Below the pieces are notes generated by a model that was not told where the DNA came from, searched no databases, and saw only the letters and a list, made by a program, of their open reading frames with translations. From Bacteroidales bacterium UBA4866 (GTDB taxonomy: Bacteria; Bacteroidota; Bacteroidia; Bacteroidales; P3), in contig DHDW01000020.1 of NCBI GenBank assembly GCA_002399565.1, positions 376 to 16,385 on the forward strand: DNA of 16,010 nucleotides, written 5' to 3'. The translations under genes were made by a program, and so were the position numbers. Of the stretch, positions 5,127 through 13,117 are shown in pieces; the stretch's first letter is position 1, and each line of letters begins with the position of its first letter.

Positions 5127-6836
5127 ATGATTAAGCTTAATTTAACTGCTGTTTTTCAACCTAAACTTTTTAAAATAATAAAGCAAAGGACTTATTCTAA
5201 GGAATTATTTATTCAAGATTTTATTGCAGGGATTATTATTGGTATTGTTGCCATTCCTTTGGCTATTGCCTTTGGTATTGCCTCTGGGGTTTCGCCTCAG
5301 CAAGGTTTGATTACTGCCATTATTGGGGGCTTTGTGGTTTCTCTTCTTGGTGGCTCTCATGTGCAGATTGGGGGTCCTACGGGTGCTTTCATTGTTATTA
5401 TTGCTGGCATTATTGCTGAGTTTGGTTTCACTGGGTTAATTATTGCCACTGTTTTGGCTGGCATTATGCTTATTTTGATGGGGCTTTTGAAGTTGGGCGA
5501 TGTTATTAAGTTTATGCCCTTCCCTATCATTGTGGGTTTCACTTCTGGTATTGCTGTAGTTATTTTCTCTACTCAAATTAAGGATTTCTTTGGACTTACT
5601 GCTGCAACAGGTGGTGAACTTAGTGTGCCTTCTGAATTTTTGAGTAAGTGGGCTGTCTATTTTGAAAACTTTTCTACTATAAATCCTTGGGCTACTTTGC
5701 TCTCTGTTTTGACTATTGCTATTATTATTGTTTGGCAAAAGTATATTAAAAAGATTCCTGGTAGCATTGTGGCAATTATTGTTTGTACTTTGATTGGTAT
5801 TTTGCTTAAGAATCAGTTTGGCTTTGATATTGAAACTATTGGCAGTAAGTATCCTGAACTTTCTGGTGGTTCTCCACTTCCTAAGCCTGTTGCTCCAAAT
5901 ATTGATATGCATGCTGTTCGTTTGTTGATTTCTCCTGCTTTCACCATTGCAATGCTTTGTGCCATTGAGAGTTTGCTTTCGGCTATGGTGGCTGATGGGG
6001 CAACGGGTAAGAAACATCATTCCAACACTGAGCTTATTGGTCAAGGGGTGGCTAACTTGGTTGTTCCTATTTTTGGTGGTATTCCTGTTACTGGTGCCAT
6101 TGCAAGAACTATGACTAACATAAATAATGGTGGTAAAACTCCTGTGGCTGGTATTGTTCATGCTGTTTTCCTTTTGCTTATTTTCCTTTTCCTTATGCCA
6201 TTGGCTGCCTACATTCCTTTTGCTTGTTTGGCAGGTATATTGGTTGTGGTGGCTTATAATATGAGTGAGTGGAGAAACTTTAAGGCTTTGCTCAAAAACC
6301 CTGTGGCTGATGTTATTGTGCTTTTGGTTACTTTCTTCCTTACTGTTATCTTCGACTTAACCATTGCCATTGAAATTGGGCTTTTGATTGCTGCCATTTC
6401 ATTTATTAAGCGTGTTATGGAAACTTCTCAAATCAGGGTTATTGAAACTGAAATTGGAAGAACTGAGAATCCAGAGGATGAGGATATTGAGTATTCTAAA
6501 TTGGGTAAGGATTTGGAAGTTTATGAAATTGACGGACCTTTCTTCTTTGGTATTGCTAATACGTTTGATGAAATCAGCTATGAAATTAAGCAAAAGCCTA
6601 AGGTTAGGATTATTAGAATGAGAAAAGTACCTTTCATTGACTCAACTGGGATTAAGAATTTGGGTAATTTGTGCAATCGTTCCAAGAAGGAAAAGATTCA
6701 AGTTATTCTTTCTGGTGTTAGTCCTGAGGTGTATGCTACTTTGGAAAAGAGTGGATTTGTGGATAAGCTTGGTAGAGATTTTATTTTTGACCATATCTCT
6801 AAGGCTATGGATAAGGCAAATGAGTTGCTTAAATAG
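5127..6836 (+). CDS. SulP/SLC26-family anion transporter with STAS domain
   Basis: The 569-residue protein has the standard SulP layout: a hydrophobic transport core (about 28-430) and a C-terminal STAS domain (about 464-569). Core hallmarks are VAIPLAIAFGIASGVSPQQG (41-60) and GGSHVQIGGPTGAF (75-88), the conserved first helices that shape the anion site. The STAS domain carries the DSTG turn at 505-508, where Ser/Thr can be phosphorylated or contacted in anti-sigma antagonist relatives. The family moves sulfate, bicarbonate or other anions across the inner membrane, usually with protons or sodium. The substrate here cannot be read from sequence. The length is normal and no key segment is missing. 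The ABC permease starts 26 bases downstream without a terminator between, so it is probably in the same operon, though the functional link is unclear. Confidence 0.93.
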   Translation: MIKLNLTAVFQPKLFKIIKQRTYSKELFIQDFIAGIIIGIVAIPLAIAFGIASGVSPQQGLITAIIGGFVVSLLGGSHVQIGGPTGAFIVIIAGIIAEFGFTGLIIATVLAGIMLILMGLLKLGDVIKFMPFPIIVGFTSGIAVVIFSTQIKDFFGLTAATGGELSVPSEFLSKWAVYFENFSTINPWATLLSVLTIAIIIVWQKYIKKIPGSIVAIIVCTLIGILLKNQFGFDIETIGSKYPELSGGSPLPKPVAPNIDMHAVRLLISPAFTIAMLCAIESLLSAMVADGATGKKHHSNTELIGQGVANLVVPIFGGIPVTGAIARTMTNINNGGKTPVAGIVHAVFLLLIFLFLMPLAAYIPFACLAGILVVVAYNMSEWRNFKALLKNPVADVIVLLVTFFLTVIFDLTIAIEIGLLIAAISFIKRVMETSQIRVIETEIGRTENPEDEDIEYSKLGKDLEVYEIDGPFFFGIANTFDEISYEIKQKPKVRIIRMRKVPFIDSTGIKNLGNLCNRSKKEKIQVILSGVSPEVYATLEKSGFVDKLGRDFIFDHISKAMDKANELLK

Positions 6837-6862
6837 ATTTTAAACCAATTAAAACCTTGTTG

Positions 6863-7822
6863 ATGAAAGATTTGCTTTGGTATTTTGTTTTAAGTCTTAT
6901 TATTGCTGGGCTTGTTGTTTTGGGTCTCTTTTGGGGTAGTGTGGATGTTAGTAGTTTGGATGAAAATTCAATTTACATCATTAAAAACATTCGTCTTCCA
7001 AGAGTCATTATGAGCCTTTTGTGTGGTGCTGGATTGGCTGTTTGTGGTTCTGCTTATCAGTCCATTTTCCAAAACCCACTCTCCGACCCCTATATTTTGG
7101 GAGTTTCCTCTGGAGCTTCTTTGGGGGCTGCTGTTGCAATTGTTTTGGGCTTAGAGGCTTTCTTCTTCGGCATTGGTGGATTTGCTTTCTTGTTTGCTTT
7201 GGCAACGGTTTGGATTATTATTAAGATTGCTTCCGTTGGCAATCGTCTTCATACCACCACTTTGCTTTTGGCTGGCATTAGCATTAACTTTTTGATTGCT
7301 GCCCTTATTGCCGTTCTTATGGTTTTGAACAGCGAGAATATGGATAAGATTATCTTCTGGACTATGGGCTCAATGAGTGCTACTAAGTTTTCTGACCTTT
7401 GGATTGTGTTTGTGTTTGTTTTGATTGGTATTGTGGTAATTAGAATTTATGCAAGGGAACTCAACGCCATTTTAACTGGAAATGAAAGTGCAAGAAGTTT
7501 GGGTGTGAATGTGGAAAGAACAAAGAAGATTATCTTGCTTTTCTCCACTCTTATGATTGGTATTATTGTGGCTAAGAGTGGTGTTATTGGATTTGTTGGA
7601 CTTATTGTTCCTCACATTGTTAGAATTTTGGTTGGCTCTGATAACAGAAGAATTATTCCTTTTTCAATATTTGGAGGTATGATTTTTATGCTTTTGGCAG
7701 ATATTCTTTCAAGGGTTTTGATTGCTCCAAGCGAATTGCCTGTGGGTAGCATAACTGCCTTGATTGGCTCTCCTTTCTTTATTTATCTTCTCTATAATGC
7801 AAAGAAACAACTTAACCCTTAA
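6863..7822 (+). CDS. FecCD/BtuC-type ABC importer permease
   Basis: This 319-residue integral membrane protein matches the BtuC/FecCD permease family. It has RLPR at 44-47 after the first helices, GSAYQSIFQNPLSDP at 62-76 and GVSSGA at 80-85, all family signatures, followed by about eight more hydrophobic segments. Near the C-terminus are GVIGFVGLIVPHIVR, the coupling-helix region that contacts the ATPase, and DILSR. I chose the ATG at 6863 rather than the two preceding TTG codons (6857, 6860). The ATPase gene follows after six bases and the binding protein comes next, so the operon encodes a complete importer. Substrates of this family are vitamin B12, haem or ferric siderophores; the binding protein points to corrinoid. 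A B12 riboswitch is not present in the short gap upstream. Confidence 0.92.
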   Translation: MKDLLWYFVLSLIIAGLVVLGLFWGSVDVSSLDENSIYIIKNIRLPRVIMSLLCGAGLAVCGSAYQSIFQNPLSDPYILGVSSGASLGAAVAIVLGLEAFFFGIGGFAFLFALATVWIIIKIASVGNRLHTTTLLLAGISINFLIAALIAVLMVLNSENMDKIIFWTMGSMSATKFSDLWIVFVFVLIGIVVIRIYARELNAILTGNESARSLGVNVERTKKIILLFSTLMIGIIVAKSGVIGFVGLIVPHIVRILVGSDNRRIIPFSIFGGMIFMLLADILSRVLIAPSELPVGSITALIGSPFFIYLLYNAKKQLNP

Positions 7823-7828
7823 GATATT

Positions 7829-8602
7829 ATGGAAGAAAAAGATGTGATTTTAGAGGTTAAGGATATTTCCTATTTTGTTAGGGAAAAGAAGATTATTGAG
7901 GATATTAGTTTTTCACTTAAAAGAGGTGGTTTCTACTGTGTTATAGGCACTAATGGAAGTGGAAAGACTACTTTACTGAAATCTATTACTAATAATATTG
8001 AGCTTAGTGCTGGAGTGGTTAAGGTTAATGGTAAGTCTATTAAGAAATACTACCCAAAACAATTGGCTAAGGAGATGTCTATTGTTTGGCAACATAATGA
8101 GTTTCTGTTCGATTTTTCTGCCTTTCAAGTTGTTATGATGGGACGAATGCCCTATCAAAAACTTTTGCAAGCTGACTCCGAAAAGGATTTAGATATTGTT
8201 CAAAAGGCTATGGAAAAGACCAATACATGGAACTTAAGGAATAGATCAATTAAACAGCTTAGTGGCGGTGAATTGCAACGCATTATGATTGCAAGAGCTC
8301 TTACTCAAGAAAGCCCTTTAATGCTATTGGATGAGCCTATTTCGTCTTTGGATATAAGACATCAATTTGATGTTATGGAGCTTTTAAGAAAGATTAATCG
8401 TGAGAATGGAACTACAATTTTCATTATTCTTCATAACCTTTCTCTTGCTCTAAAATATAGCGATGAAATCATTACCCTAAAGGATGGTCATTTAGTTCAT
8501 TTTGGCAAAACAAGGGATATAATTAATAAGGAGAATATTCAAAATCTTTTTAATGTTGATGCTGAAATTATTGACAAGGATAATATTATAATCAATAAAT
8601 AA
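7829..8602 (+). CDS. FecE/BtuD-type ABC importer ATPase
   Basis: The 257-residue protein has every ABC ATPase motif in order: Walker A GTNGSGKTT (40-48), Q-loop at Gln89 (VWQHNEF), signature LSGGE (144-148), Walker B LMLLDEP with catalytic Glu169, D-loop SSLD, and H-loop His202 (ILHNLS). The length and the YPKQLAKEMSIVWQ segment fit the FecE/BtuD/FhuC group that partners FecCD permeases. It powers uptake by ATP hydrolysis at the inner face of the membrane. It lies six bases after the permease stop and 18 bases before the lipoprotein gene, so the three are one transcriptional unit. Nothing suggests inactivation. The substrate is set by the binding protein, not this subunit. Confidence 0.93.
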   Translation: MEEKDVILEVKDISYFVREKKIIEDISFSLKRGGFYCVIGTNGSGKTTLLKSITNNIELSAGVVKVNGKSIKKYYPKQLAKEMSIVWQHNEFLFDFSAFQVVMMGRMPYQKLLQADSEKDLDIVQKAMEKTNTWNLRNRSIKQLSGGELQRIMIARALTQESPLMLLDEPISSLDIRHQFDVMELLRKINRENGTTIFIILHNLSLALKYSDEIITLKDGHLVHFGKTRDIINKENIQNLFNVDAEIIDKDNIIINK

Positions 8603-8620
8603 ACTTTTTCATTTTTGGCT

Positions 8621-9514
8621 ATGCAAATTAATCTTAAATACTTCGGCTTCGTTTCTCTTCTGCTTCCCTTCCTTTTCTTCTCCTGCAACAAGACTCAAGA
8701 CACTAAGCCTAATTGTGTTATCTCACAAAAGAACCCTTTAAACAAAACTCCAGTGAAGGTGGTTTCTGTTTCTCCTGCGGTTACGGAAATTCTTTTTGCT
8801 TTGGATTGTGGTGACAGATTGATTGGGAGAACAGATTTTTGTAATTATCCTCCTGAGGCTAAAAATATTAAATCAATTGGGGGTATTAATAATGCCAATT
8901 TGGAAGAAATCATTAAACTACAACCCGATTTGGTTATAACCTCATCCATTTTCACTAAAAAAATGTTTGAGACAATTGAAGATGCTGGCATTCCAATTAT
9001 CTCTTTTAAGGAGACAAACACCATTGAAGGCTTGTATGAAACTATTGAAATGTTGGGCAAAGTGATGGATAAGGAAACTAAGGCTAAAAGCATAATTGAC
9101 AAGTTTGAAGAGGATTTAAAAACTGTGAAGATAAAGCGTGATAGTGTTCAAAAAACAAGAAAAACTACCTCCCTGCCAAAGGTTTATTATGTTGTTGGTT
9201 TTGGACAAATGGGCGACTTTTCGGCTGGGAAGAATACTTTTATTAATGAAATTATTACCCTTGCTCACGGAGATAATATTGCCAAAGAAAGCATAAACTG
9301 GTCATTCTCTAAGGAAGAAATCTTTGCCAATCAACCTGACTATATTTTTATTAGAAAAGAAGACTCTGCTCAATTTGTAAAAACTCACCCCTACAACACC
9401 TTAAAGGCTGTTAAACAAAATCGTGTCTATGGGATTGAGAGCAATTTGATGGATATTCTTTCTCCAAGAACAATTAAGGCAATTGAATTTATTTCTGAGA
9501 AGATTTCTGATTAG
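8621..9514 (+). CDS. BtuF-like periplasmic binding lipoprotein
   Basis: This is the substrate-binding subunit of the importer, 297 residues from the ATG at 8621; a TTG at 8615 is an unlikely start. A hydrophobic signal ends in the lipobox FFSC with Cys22, so the protein is lipid-anchored. The mature part has the two-lobed helical-backbone fold of the BtuF/FecB group: VSVSPAVTEILFA (48-60), GRTDFCNYPPEA (69-80), an NLEEIIKLQPDLVI strand, and a long linking helix around residues 140-175. The T-D-x-C-N-Y-P-P motif is most typical of cobalamin-type binding proteins, so a corrinoid is the best guess, with ferric siderophore or haem as alternatives. Its stop overlaps the convergently transcribed SAM-hydrolase-like gene by 26 bp, with no room for a separate terminator. 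Confidence 0.88.
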   Translation: MQINLKYFGFVSLLLPFLFFSCNKTQDTKPNCVISQKNPLNKTPVKVVSVSPAVTEILFALDCGDRLIGRTDFCNYPPEAKNIKSIGGINNANLEEIIKLQPDLVITSSIFTKKMFETIEDAGIPIISFKETNTIEGLYETIEMLGKVMDKETKAKSIIDKFEEDLKTVKIKRDSVQKTRKTTSLPKVYYVVGFGQMGDFSAGKNTFINEIITLAHGDNIAKESINWSFSKEEIFANQPDYIFIRKEDSAQFVKTHPYNTLKAVKQNRVYGIESNLMDILSPRTIKAIEFISEKISD

Positions 9515-10295
9515 ATATTTTAATTGTAATTGGGCTACCTTCATTAAGTCCTAAGAGTGCTGAAGCATTGCCCTTGTTGATTGCCAATTGTAGATGATTG
9601 GTGGAAGAAACTGTTAATACTGGTGTGTTTTCCCTAACATTATCGTAGGCATGTGAAATGGTATTGATTGTAAATCCTTCCATTTTCAATTCAAACTTCT
9701 TATTGGTTATGCACTTAGTAAACTCATCAATTGTTATATTGAGGAATATATTACCATAACTATCTATGTGGAAAACAGTACAAAGTATGCTATCACTATA
9801 TATGGTTGCATTGGTTGGATTTCTCTTTACAAAAGAATCCATCTTATAGCCAAATTCTTCAATATTTGAATTATAGGAAATCAGTGCTGCAACCTTACAA
9901 AAGAGATCAAAGGCCGAAAAGGTGTAATAGTTCGATTCTTGAAAAACATTGGTAATGCCTATAATTTCTTGAACTTCTAATCCTTCAAAAATTAAACTCG
10001 GCATTCCATTATCGGTGCAAATAAAATACTGATCATCATATTTGATAACAACATGTTGAAATTGCTTTTGAGTGTTTTCAGAGCAATGTACATCAATTAT
10101 ATGAATGGTTGATTTTGGGAAACTAAGACATGCGTTTCTAACAATAAAAGCCCCTTGCATTATATCAAACTTATTGATTTGATGAGTTATATCAACAACA
10201 TTACAATCATCAATAGTTGAGTAAAGCTTGCCTTTTACTGCTCCAACATAATGGTCAGAAATACCCCAGTCTGTAGTAAGAGTAACAATTTGCAT
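9489..10295 (-). CDS. SAM hydroxide adenosyltransferase-family protein (DUF62), atypical active site
   Basis: The 268-residue protein belongs to the SAM hydrolase/halogenase family. It has TLTTDWGISDHYVGAVKG at 5-22, VVDITHQI at 33-40, and YFICTDNGMPSLIFEG at 90-105, all family landmarks. Family enzymes convert S-adenosylmethionine to adenosine and methionine using an Asp-Arg-His triad, located in a V-V-D-P-G-V-G strand and an F-H-G-R-D segment. Here those places read IHIIDVHCSE (64-73) and YTFSAFD (124-130), so by my hand alignment the Asp is His70 and the His is Ser127, and no clear Arg is found. It may therefore bind rather than hydrolyse SAM or adenosine, or use different residues. I recall that Bacteroidetes homologues share this form, but I cannot check it. 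It is transcribed convergently with the importer and has its own promoter. Confidence 0.85.
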   Translation of the reverse strand: MQIVTLTTDWGISDHYVGAVKGKLYSTIDDCNVVDITHQINKFDIMQGAFIVRNACLSFPKSTIHIIDVHCSENTQKQFQHVVIKYDDQYFICTDNGMPSLIFEGLEVQEIIGITNVFQESNYYTFSAFDLFCKVAALISYNSNIEEFGYKMDSFVKRNPTNATIYSDSILCTVFHIDSYGNIFLNITIDEFTKCITNKKFELKMEGFTINTISHAYDNVRENTPVLTVSSTNHLQLAINKGNASALLGLNEGSPITIKISNQKSSQK

Positions 10296-10326
10296 CTAAA
10301 CCTAAATCTTTGTTTTTTATTTTATG

Positions 10327-10334
10327 CAAAAGTA
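10327..10334 (-). promoter_or_regulatory. -7 element for the SAM-hydrolase-like gene
   Basis: The minus strand reads TACTTTTG, an exact TAnnTTTG match, 31 bases before the ATG at 10295. No convincing -33 motif accompanies it. Confidence 0.55.
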
Positions 10335-10480
10335 ATAATAATAAATAATAATCCATAATCATAAAGCTAAAAAACTTTTTCACTCTTAAAAACAAAATAT
10401 TATTAGATATTTTATCTTCTGATAATGCGCAATTTAATATTTTAAAATATTTTTTTACAGCCTATTCACTTACTTTTTTA

Positions 10481-10488
10481 TAATTTTG
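10481..10488 (+). promoter_or_regulatory. -7 element for the large secreted protein gene
   Basis: TAATTTTG fits TAnnTTTG and lies 74 bases before the ATG at 10563, predicting a leader of about 65-70 nt. The upstream -33 region has no obvious TTG. The LRR gene downstream may be read from the same promoter. Confidence 0.5.
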
Positions 10489-10562
10489 ATTGTTTATAAG
10501 AATATAATAAGTGCAATCATTAAATTAAGCATAATTGTCTAATCATTAAAAAAGAGAATATT

Positions 10563-13094
10563 ATGAAGAAATTATTATTAGTTGTTTTTGCTTTTACAAC
10601 TTTATTCCCTTTTATTGGGAATTCACAATCTTATACCTTTTTAAATAGTTTTAATCATCAAAGAACTATTTTTACATGTGATGGGTATCTAATGGATGAA
10701 GGTTATGATAACTTAAATTATAAGGATTCAAATGATTATTGGACGGCATTTTGCCCTTCCTATTCCAATAAGAGATTGAAGATTAACTTCAGTGTATTTG
10801 ATATTCATCCAAGCGATAGAGTTGAAATTTACTATGGTGTTGGAATAAATGGAACAGCATATATTGAAAACCCTCAACAACCTTATTTTACTAATCAAGA
10901 GCTTTTGGGTAAAGAAATCATTGCTCCATTAAGTGATACAAGTGGTTGTTTGACTGTTCGTCTTGTTAGCGATTCTGCTCTTAATTCTACTGGTTTTAAA
11001 GCAGAGTTCTCTTGCATTCAACGTTGCCAAATTCCAATTGCTGCTTTAGATACTTTCTTTATTAAATATAATGCTGCCGGTCAGGCATCAAATGTTCCTG
11101 TTAGAGATGTTATTGATACCATTTATAATCCTTTTGATAATACATTTAACACTAATCAATATAAGGCTCTAAATTTCTGTGATGGAGATTCTGTTGTTTT
11201 TGTTGCTAAGCCTTTATTCCCTGAAAATAATTCTCCTTATCCTCAAGATATTAGCTCTTGCATATTTGATTGGAATTTTGGTGATGGAACAGTTCAAACT
11301 GTTTATGGCTCAAATATGGTTGGACATAAGTTTACTAAAAATGTTCTTAATTTTGTTAGCTTAAAAGTTACTGATGCAAACCAAACGTGTGAAAGCACCA
11401 ATGAGTTAAAAATTAGAGCTATAATGAGTAAAATCAGTATTAAATCAATGCTTGATAGTTTAGATATTTGTTCTGGTACTCCATTTAATTATTTGGTGGG
11501 TTATGAAAATAATAACAACTTAATTCTTTCATCCAATTTTAATAAAGCTTATAGTTATGACAGCACATCGTTAATTCCTGATGGTCCTAATTGCACTTTT
11601 TCTTGTACTGAGGCTAAAATTACTGTTGATAATTACCCTTCAGGTACATTAATTAGAAATACAAGTGATATTTTAAGCGTATGTATGAATATTGAGCATT
11701 CTTTTGCAGGGGATTTAAGCATTGAGCTTGTTTGTCCTAATGGCTCAAACACCATTTTAAAACATTTTACATTCTCAGGTGGAGCGCATCTTGGAGAAGC
11801 TTTCGATCAAAGTAATGGTTGCGACCCGAATAATCCTCAAAATGCCCCAGGTATTGGTTGGAACTATTGTTTTTCAAATCAATTGCTCAATGGTCAAAGA
11901 GGAGTTTTAACCGGAAACACAGTCTCTCCTATTGATTCATCACATATGTATTTAACTCAAACAGGTTATTTTCAAACTCCAAATCAATCAGCAACCTCTA
12001 TGCCTGGTGGATGGGAAGTAGTTGATTTGAATGGTTTCTCTAATCTTATTGGCTGCCCTATAAATGGTGATTGGCAATTAAGAATATGCGACTATTGGGG
12101 AAGTGATAATGGATATTTATTCTCTTGGGATTTGGAATTCTTACAAAATAATCAAAACTCTTTTGTTGTTGATACTTTTACAATGGATGGAGCTTATTTA
12201 ATAGGTATACAAGATAGCGTTTTCACCATTATTCCTCCTTTGGAAATTGACACTAATGTTTCAAACAGATATAAGATTAATTTTGTTGATGTGTTTGGTT
12301 GCACTTTTGATACTTCATTCTATTTGAACATTACCCAAACTCCAATTGTTAATCTTGGTAATGACACTACTGTTTTTGAACCTACAATTATTTATGCTCC
12401 AATTAGCTTAGTTGATAATTACACTTATTTATGGCAACCTACTCAACAAACTTCTGCACAAACTACTACTCCTGATATTTTGGAATGCGACTCAACAATT
12501 AATTATTCTGTTGAAGTATTTAATAGAAATCCTCTAAAAACATGCATTGGATATGATGATATAACTGTTAGAATTAACCCTACTCCTACCATTCCTATAA
12601 ATCTTGATGCTCAAATTAATATGCCTCAAAACAATATTATTCTTACTTGGGAGTCTGAAGCTTTGAAATATGATATTTATAGAAATGAAACATATATTGC
12701 TTCAACTACTTATCCTATTTTTATTGACCCTAATGTTACTGTAGGAGAAAACTATTGTTATAGAATTAAAGCCATAAATAATTCTTGTGAAAGTGAGTTT
12801 AGTGAAAACTTATGCAAAAACTTTATTGGATTCAACTCCATAAGTAAGGATGAGCCTTTAATTACTCTATATCCTAATCCTGCAAAGAGCATAACTACTC
12901 TAAAAGTTGAAGGATTGGAAGAAGTAGCGAATGTTTCTCTTTATGATATTAGTGGTAGAATGCTTAAACAATTGAAACTATATCCAAACCAAAAAGAATT
13001 GGAAATAGACCTAAACAACCTTTCTGATGGAGTTTATAATATAAGAATTGAAAACAATGATTTCAAGAAAGTAAAGAAACTTATAGTTCAGTAG
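10563..13094 (+). CDS. Secreted CUB/PKD/P-domain/Fn3 protein with type IX sorting tail
   Basis: The 843-residue protein begins with a signal peptide (about 1-22) and ends in a type A type IX secretion sorting domain (767-843, LYPNPAKS through GVYNIRI). The domains between are a CUB-like domain (about 25-153, with Cys39, Cys64, Cys129 and Cys151), a PKD domain (about 206-285, WNFGDG at 237-242), a proprotein-convertase P domain (about 350-527, with the SFAGDLSIELVCPNG strand and a GDWQLRICDYWGSDNG motif), and a fibronectin-III-like module (about 675-760). The protein is exported to the periplasm, moved across the outer membrane by the type IX system, then attached to the surface or released. 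P domains normally sit beside subtilisin-like proteases, but no catalytic domain is present, so adhesion or scaffolding is more likely. The next gene starts 23 bases downstream with no terminator between. Confidence 0.85.
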   Translation: MKKLLLVVFAFTTLFPFIGNSQSYTFLNSFNHQRTIFTCDGYLMDEGYDNLNYKDSNDYWTAFCPSYSNKRLKINFSVFDIHPSDRVEIYYGVGINGTAYIENPQQPYFTNQELLGKEIIAPLSDTSGCLTVRLVSDSALNSTGFKAEFSCIQRCQIPIAALDTFFIKYNAAGQASNVPVRDVIDTIYNPFDNTFNTNQYKALNFCDGDSVVFVAKPLFPENNSPYPQDISSCIFDWNFGDGTVQTVYGSNMVGHKFTKNVLNFVSLKVTDANQTCESTNELKIRAIMSKISIKSMLDSLDICSGTPFNYLVGYENNNNLILSSNFNKAYSYDSTSLIPDGPNCTFSCTEAKITVDNYPSGTLIRNTSDILSVCMNIEHSFAGDLSIELVCPNGSNTILKHFTFSGGAHLGEAFDQSNGCDPNNPQNAPGIGWNYCFSNQLLNGQRGVLTGNTVSPIDSSHMYLTQTGYFQTPNQSATSMPGGWEVVDLNGFSNLIGCPINGDWQLRICDYWGSDNGYLFSWDLEFLQNNQNSFVVDTFTMDGAYLIGIQDSVFTIIPPLEIDTNVSNRYKINFVDVFGCTFDTSFYLNITQTPIVNLGNDTTVFEPTIIYAPISLVDNYTYLWQPTQQTSAQTTTPDILECDSTINYSVEVFNRNPLKTCIGYDDITVRINPTPTIPINLDAQINMPQNNIILTWESEALKYDIYRNETYIASTTYPIFIDPNVTVGENYCYRIKAINNSCESEFSENLCKNFIGFNSISKDEPLITLYPNPAKSITTLKVEGLEEVANVSLYDISGRMLKQLKLYPNQKELEIDLNNLSDGVYNIRIENNDFKKVKKLIVQ

Positions 13095-13117
13095 TTAAGT
13101 AATAAAAAAGTTATATC

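Noticed and set aside
5436..6161. Long 241-codon minus-strand open frame opposite the SulP gene
   Set aside because: The SulP frame has clear family motifs throughout. The opposite frame is rich in Asn, Ser, Thr and His, as expected from the complement of hydrophobic codons.
6837..6862. Cobalamin riboswitch before the BtuC-like gene
   Set aside because: The gap is only 26 bases, far too short for a B12 riboswitch, and no such structure is seen upstream of the SulP gene either.
6857..6862. TTG codons as the start of the permease
   Set aside because: An ATG follows directly at 6863 and gives a normal N-terminus. The TTG extension adds only two residues with no supporting signal.
7008..7224. 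Open frames on both strands inside the permease gene
   Set aside because: They are shadows of a strongly supported permease and have no start context or recognisable product.
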